From contig NZ_QKQV01000004.1 in assembly GCF_003233725.1 (NCBI RefSeq), forward strand, positions 62,001 through 126,000: a stretch of 64,000 bases of DNA. Direction: 5' to 3'. The notes below the pieces were generated by a model. The model saw nothing but the letters and a program-made list of their open reading frames with translations, did no database searches and was not told where the DNA came from. Below are positions 61,913-64,000 of this stretch, in pieces; position 1 is the first letter of the stretch, and each line of letters starts with the position of its first letter. The position numbers and the translations under genes are program-made. Source of the DNA: Mesonia sp. K7 (lineage in GTDB: Bacteria; Bacteroidota; Bacteroidia; Flavobacteriales; Flavobacteriaceae).

Positions 61913-62092
61913 TTATTGACCAAGAGCTTCAGCGTCAAAAGATTGGAGTTCTTGGTTTTTAAATTTCACCGAAATTTGTATTGGGTTGCAACAAACCTCG
62001 CAATCTTCGATATAGATCTGAGAAGACGATGTGTCTAATAACATCGATATTTCTTCCCAGCAATAAGGGCATTGAAAAAAATGTTCTATCAT
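61913..62092 (-). CDS. CPXCG-motif cysteine-rich protein
   Basis: The 59-aa protein starts MIEHFFQCPYCWEEISMLLD and has a second Cys cluster CEVCCNPIQI, giving a two-CxxC zinc knuckle as in the CPXCG-type Cys-rich family. Its start overlaps the ABC-F stop by 4 bp (ATGA), so it is translationally coupled to that gene. Function unknown. Confidence 0.85.
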   Translation of the reverse strand: MIEHFFQCPYCWEEISMLLDTSSSQIYIEDCEVCCNPIQISVKFKNQELQSFDAEALGQ

Positions 62093-64000
62093 GCTTCTAA
62101 CATTTCGAGTTCTAACTGCTTGTCCTCCCAGTTTTTCATCATTTTTTTGAGTTCTTGTTTTTTAGACTCATAGTTTTTAAAAAACACCTCATCTCCAGAA
62201 GTTTGCTCGTAATTATCTGCCAATTGTGTGTCTAACGATTTGAGTTCACTTTCCAACTTATTGATGTTTGCCTCTAAATTACTGATTTTATTTTTTAATG
62301 ATTTTAGTTTTTTCTGTTCATCATAGGTCAGCTTTCGCGAAATTTTATCCGTAGAAACATTCTTTTTTACTTCCTCTTTCTTTTCAAGTTCCCTAATGTT
62401 TTCTACTTTTCTTTCTGCCAAATAACTATCGATATCGCCTAAATACTCTTTGATGCGATGGTCTTTAAATTCATATACCTTATTGGTCAAACCTTGTAAA
62501 AAATCACGATCATGCGAAACTAAAATCAAGGTTCCTGTAAAATTATTAAGTGCTTCTTTTAAGACATTTTTCGATTGAATATCGAGATGGTTTGTCGGCT
62601 CATCCATCACCAAAACATTAAAAGGTTGTAGTAACATTTTTGCTAAAGCCAAACGGTTACGCTCTCCTCCAGAAAGCACTTTTACATATTTTTCTACTTC
62701 GTCTCCACGAAATAAAAACGCTCCTAAAATATCTCTTACTTTGGTACGATTGGTTTCATTTGCCGCATCAATCATGGTGTCGAGTACGGTTTTATTTCCG
62801 TCAAGATAATCTGCTTGATTTTGGGCAAAATACCCGATTTGCACATTATGACCCAGCTTTAAACTTCCTTCATGCTCAATTTCATCTACTATAATCTTTG
62901 CCAAAGTAGACTTTCCTTGACCGTTTTGTCCTACAAAAGCGGTTTTAGAATTACGTTCAATCAAGAAATCAATGTTTTTTAGCACCTCTTTATTTCCATA
63001 ACTTTTAGAAACATTTTCGGCTTCGATAACCACTTTACCCGGATTGATTGAAACCGGAAATTGTAATTTCATTACAGCATTGTCTTCTTCATCGACTTCT
63101 ATTCGGTCTATCCGGTCTAGTTTTTTAACAAGCGATTGCGCCATTGATGCTTTAGAAGCTTTTGCCTTAAATTTTTCGATGAGTTTTTCGGTGTGTTCTA
63201 TCTCTTTTTGTTGGTTTTTTTGGGTAGCCAATTGTTGCTCTCTTCGTTCTTTTCGCAACACAAGGTATTGTGAGTAAGCTTTATTGTAATCATAAATCCT
63301 ACCCAACGAAATCTCAATGGTTCTATTGGTCACATTGTCGAGAAACATCTTATCGTGCGAGACAATTACCACACAACCTTGATGGCTTTTTAGAAAATCT
63401 TCTAACCAGATAATACTCTCTATATCTAAGTGGTTGGTAGGCTCATCGAGCAGTAATATATCGTTATTTTGAAGCAGGAGTTTAGCCAGTTCAATACGCA
63501 TTCGCCAACCTCCGGAAAAAGTATCGGTTTTTTTATGGAAATCTTCTCTGCTAAAACCCAAACCTTGTAAAATTCGTTCAGTTTCACCTTGGTAATGGTA
63601 ACCTCCCAAAATTTCGTATTGGTGTTGCAGTTCATTTACATCAATCATCAATTGATGATAAGCCTCACTTTCGTAATCGGTTCTTTCCGCTAGAGCAGAA
63701 TTGACTTCCTCTAATTTCGTCTCGATCTTTTTTATTTCCTCAAATGCTTCGTAGGATTCTTCCAAAACCGTTCTTCCCTCCTCAAAATCGATATCTTGTT
63801 TTAAAAACCCAATGCTAATATCTTTTTCATAAGCCAACTGCCCAGAATCGGAAGCAATTTCTTTAGAAAGCAATTTGAGCAAGGTAGATTTTCCTGCTCC
63901 ATTTTTTCCAACCAAACCCACACGATCTCCAGCACCAAGTCTAAACGTGATTTCCTCAAACAAATATTCGCCTTGAAAAGAGATAGATAAATTATGTACG
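62089..64000 (-). CDS. ABC-F family ATPase, 5' end outside the window
   Basis: The visible part (637 codons) covers nearly the whole protein; only the start codon and a few residues are missing, since the frame is open to the window edge (VHNLSISFQGEYLFEEITFR). Two ABC domains have Walker A motifs GKNGAGKST and GQNGQGKST and signatures SGGWRMRIELAKLLL and LSGGERNRLALAKMLL, joined by the P-site linker (about 235-320), with a C-terminal coiled coil (from about 530). It probably acts on the ribosome during translation. No membrane segment. Confidence 0.93.
   Translation of the reverse strand, partial: VHNLSISFQGEYLFEEITFRLGAGDRVGLVGKNGAGKSTLLKLLSKEIASDSGQLAYEKDISIGFLKQDIDFEEGRTVLEESYEAFEEIKKIETKLEEVNSALAERTDYESEAYHQLMIDVNELQHQYEILGGYHYQGETERILQGLGFSREDFHKKTDTFSGGWRMRIELAKLLLQNNDILLLDEPTNHLDIESIIWLEDFLKSHQGCVVIVSHDKMFLDNVTNRTIEISLGRIYDYNKAYSQYLVLRKERREQQLATQKNQQKEIEHTEKLIEKFKAKASKASMAQSLVKKLDRIDRIEVDEEDNAVMKLQFPVSINPGKVVIEAENVSKSYGNKEVLKNIDFLIERNSKTAFVGQNGQGKSTLAKIIVDEIEHEGSLKLGHNVQIGYFAQNQADYLDGNKTVLDTMIDAANETNRTKVRDILGAFLFRGDEVEKYVKVLSGGERNRLALAKMLLQPFNVLVMDEPTNHLDIQSKNVLKEALNNFTGTLILVSHDRDFLQGLTNKVYEFKDHRIKEYLGDIDSYLAERKVENIRELEKKEEVKKNVSTDKISRKLTYDEQKKLKSLKNKISNLEANINKLESELKSLDTQLADNYEQTSGDEVFFKNYESKKQELKKMMKNWEDKQLELEMLEA

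Overview
The window looks like chromosomal DNA of an AT-rich member of the Bacteroidetes, most likely a marine or environmental Flavobacteriaceae. The grounds are the Bacteroidetes-type promoters (TTG, about 20 nt, TAnnTTTG), lipoproteins with SDD-type export signals, a type IX secretion sorting domain, a fused E1 alpha/beta 2-oxoacid dehydrogenase, S46 dipeptidyl-peptidase, GSCFA and DUF3857 proteins, and a TPR-type histidine kinase. I cannot name the species. No prophage, transposase, rRNA or CRISPR array was seen; one initiator tRNA is present.

Layout. (1) 1-3880, minus: a hemL operon with a glucosaminidase/LysM lipoprotein, an ACC-deaminase-like PLP enzyme and small proteins. (2) 3924-6642, plus: a 50-aa Cys-rich protein, urocanate hydratase and a DUF4136 lipoprotein. 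(3) 6716-12100, minus: an MscS channel, a DUF2383 protein and a branched-chain 2-oxoacid dehydrogenase E2/E1 pair with a four-helix-bundle gene between them. (4) 12305-14482, plus: an S46 peptidase with the Arg that marks the Asp/Glu-specific DPP11 type. (5) 14537-28044, minus: a nearly complete phenylacetate (paa) catabolic cluster behind a TetR regulator, with a 20-bp palindromic operator over the promoter. PaaABCDE would epoxidise phenylacetyl-CoA, PaaG isomerises it, PaaZ opens the ring and oxidises the aldehyde, and PaaF-like/H/J complete beta-oxidation, with PaaI and PaaY as thioesterases. No phenylacetate-CoA ligase (PaaK) lies in the window. The gaps in this cluster carry small palindromic hairpins, and PaaZ carries an extra C-terminal DinB/DUF1569-like domain.

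(6) 28069-40808, minus: a PAP2 phosphatase and a DUF4230 protein, then a 1093-aa exported TPR plus MORN-repeat protein followed by two exported DUF3857/transglutaminase-fold proteins, one with an apparently lost catalytic Cys. Upstream are a LuxR-type response regulator, a small membrane protein, a TPR histidine kinase and a DUF6252-like lipoprotein. The lipoprotein is preceded by two tandem promoters, each with the same GGGCAATTGCC palindrome directly upstream of the -33 element. This is the best candidate for an undescribed regulated envelope system. (7) 41044-44601, minus: alaS and a GSCFA protein. (8) 44722-47913, plus: an M23 peptidase-MerR-LemA-TPM-TPM operon. (9) 48074-59338: a small ORF, an outer-membrane barrel protein, der, era, an M1 peptidase, a 981-aa beta-helix T9SS cargo built of four supermodules of about 148 aa, and a HAD phosphatase. 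(10) 59476-64000: a carboxypeptidase-regulatory-domain protein, a lipoprotein, initiator tRNA-Met, a DUF1328 protein, a CPXCG protein and an ABC-F ATPase cut by the window edge.

A short GC-rich motif family (GCTTWCGCGGAA, GCTAAAGCGGAA and relatives) recurs at more than a dozen places, mostly inside genes and in different reading frames, which suggests a highly iterated palindrome-like genomic signature.
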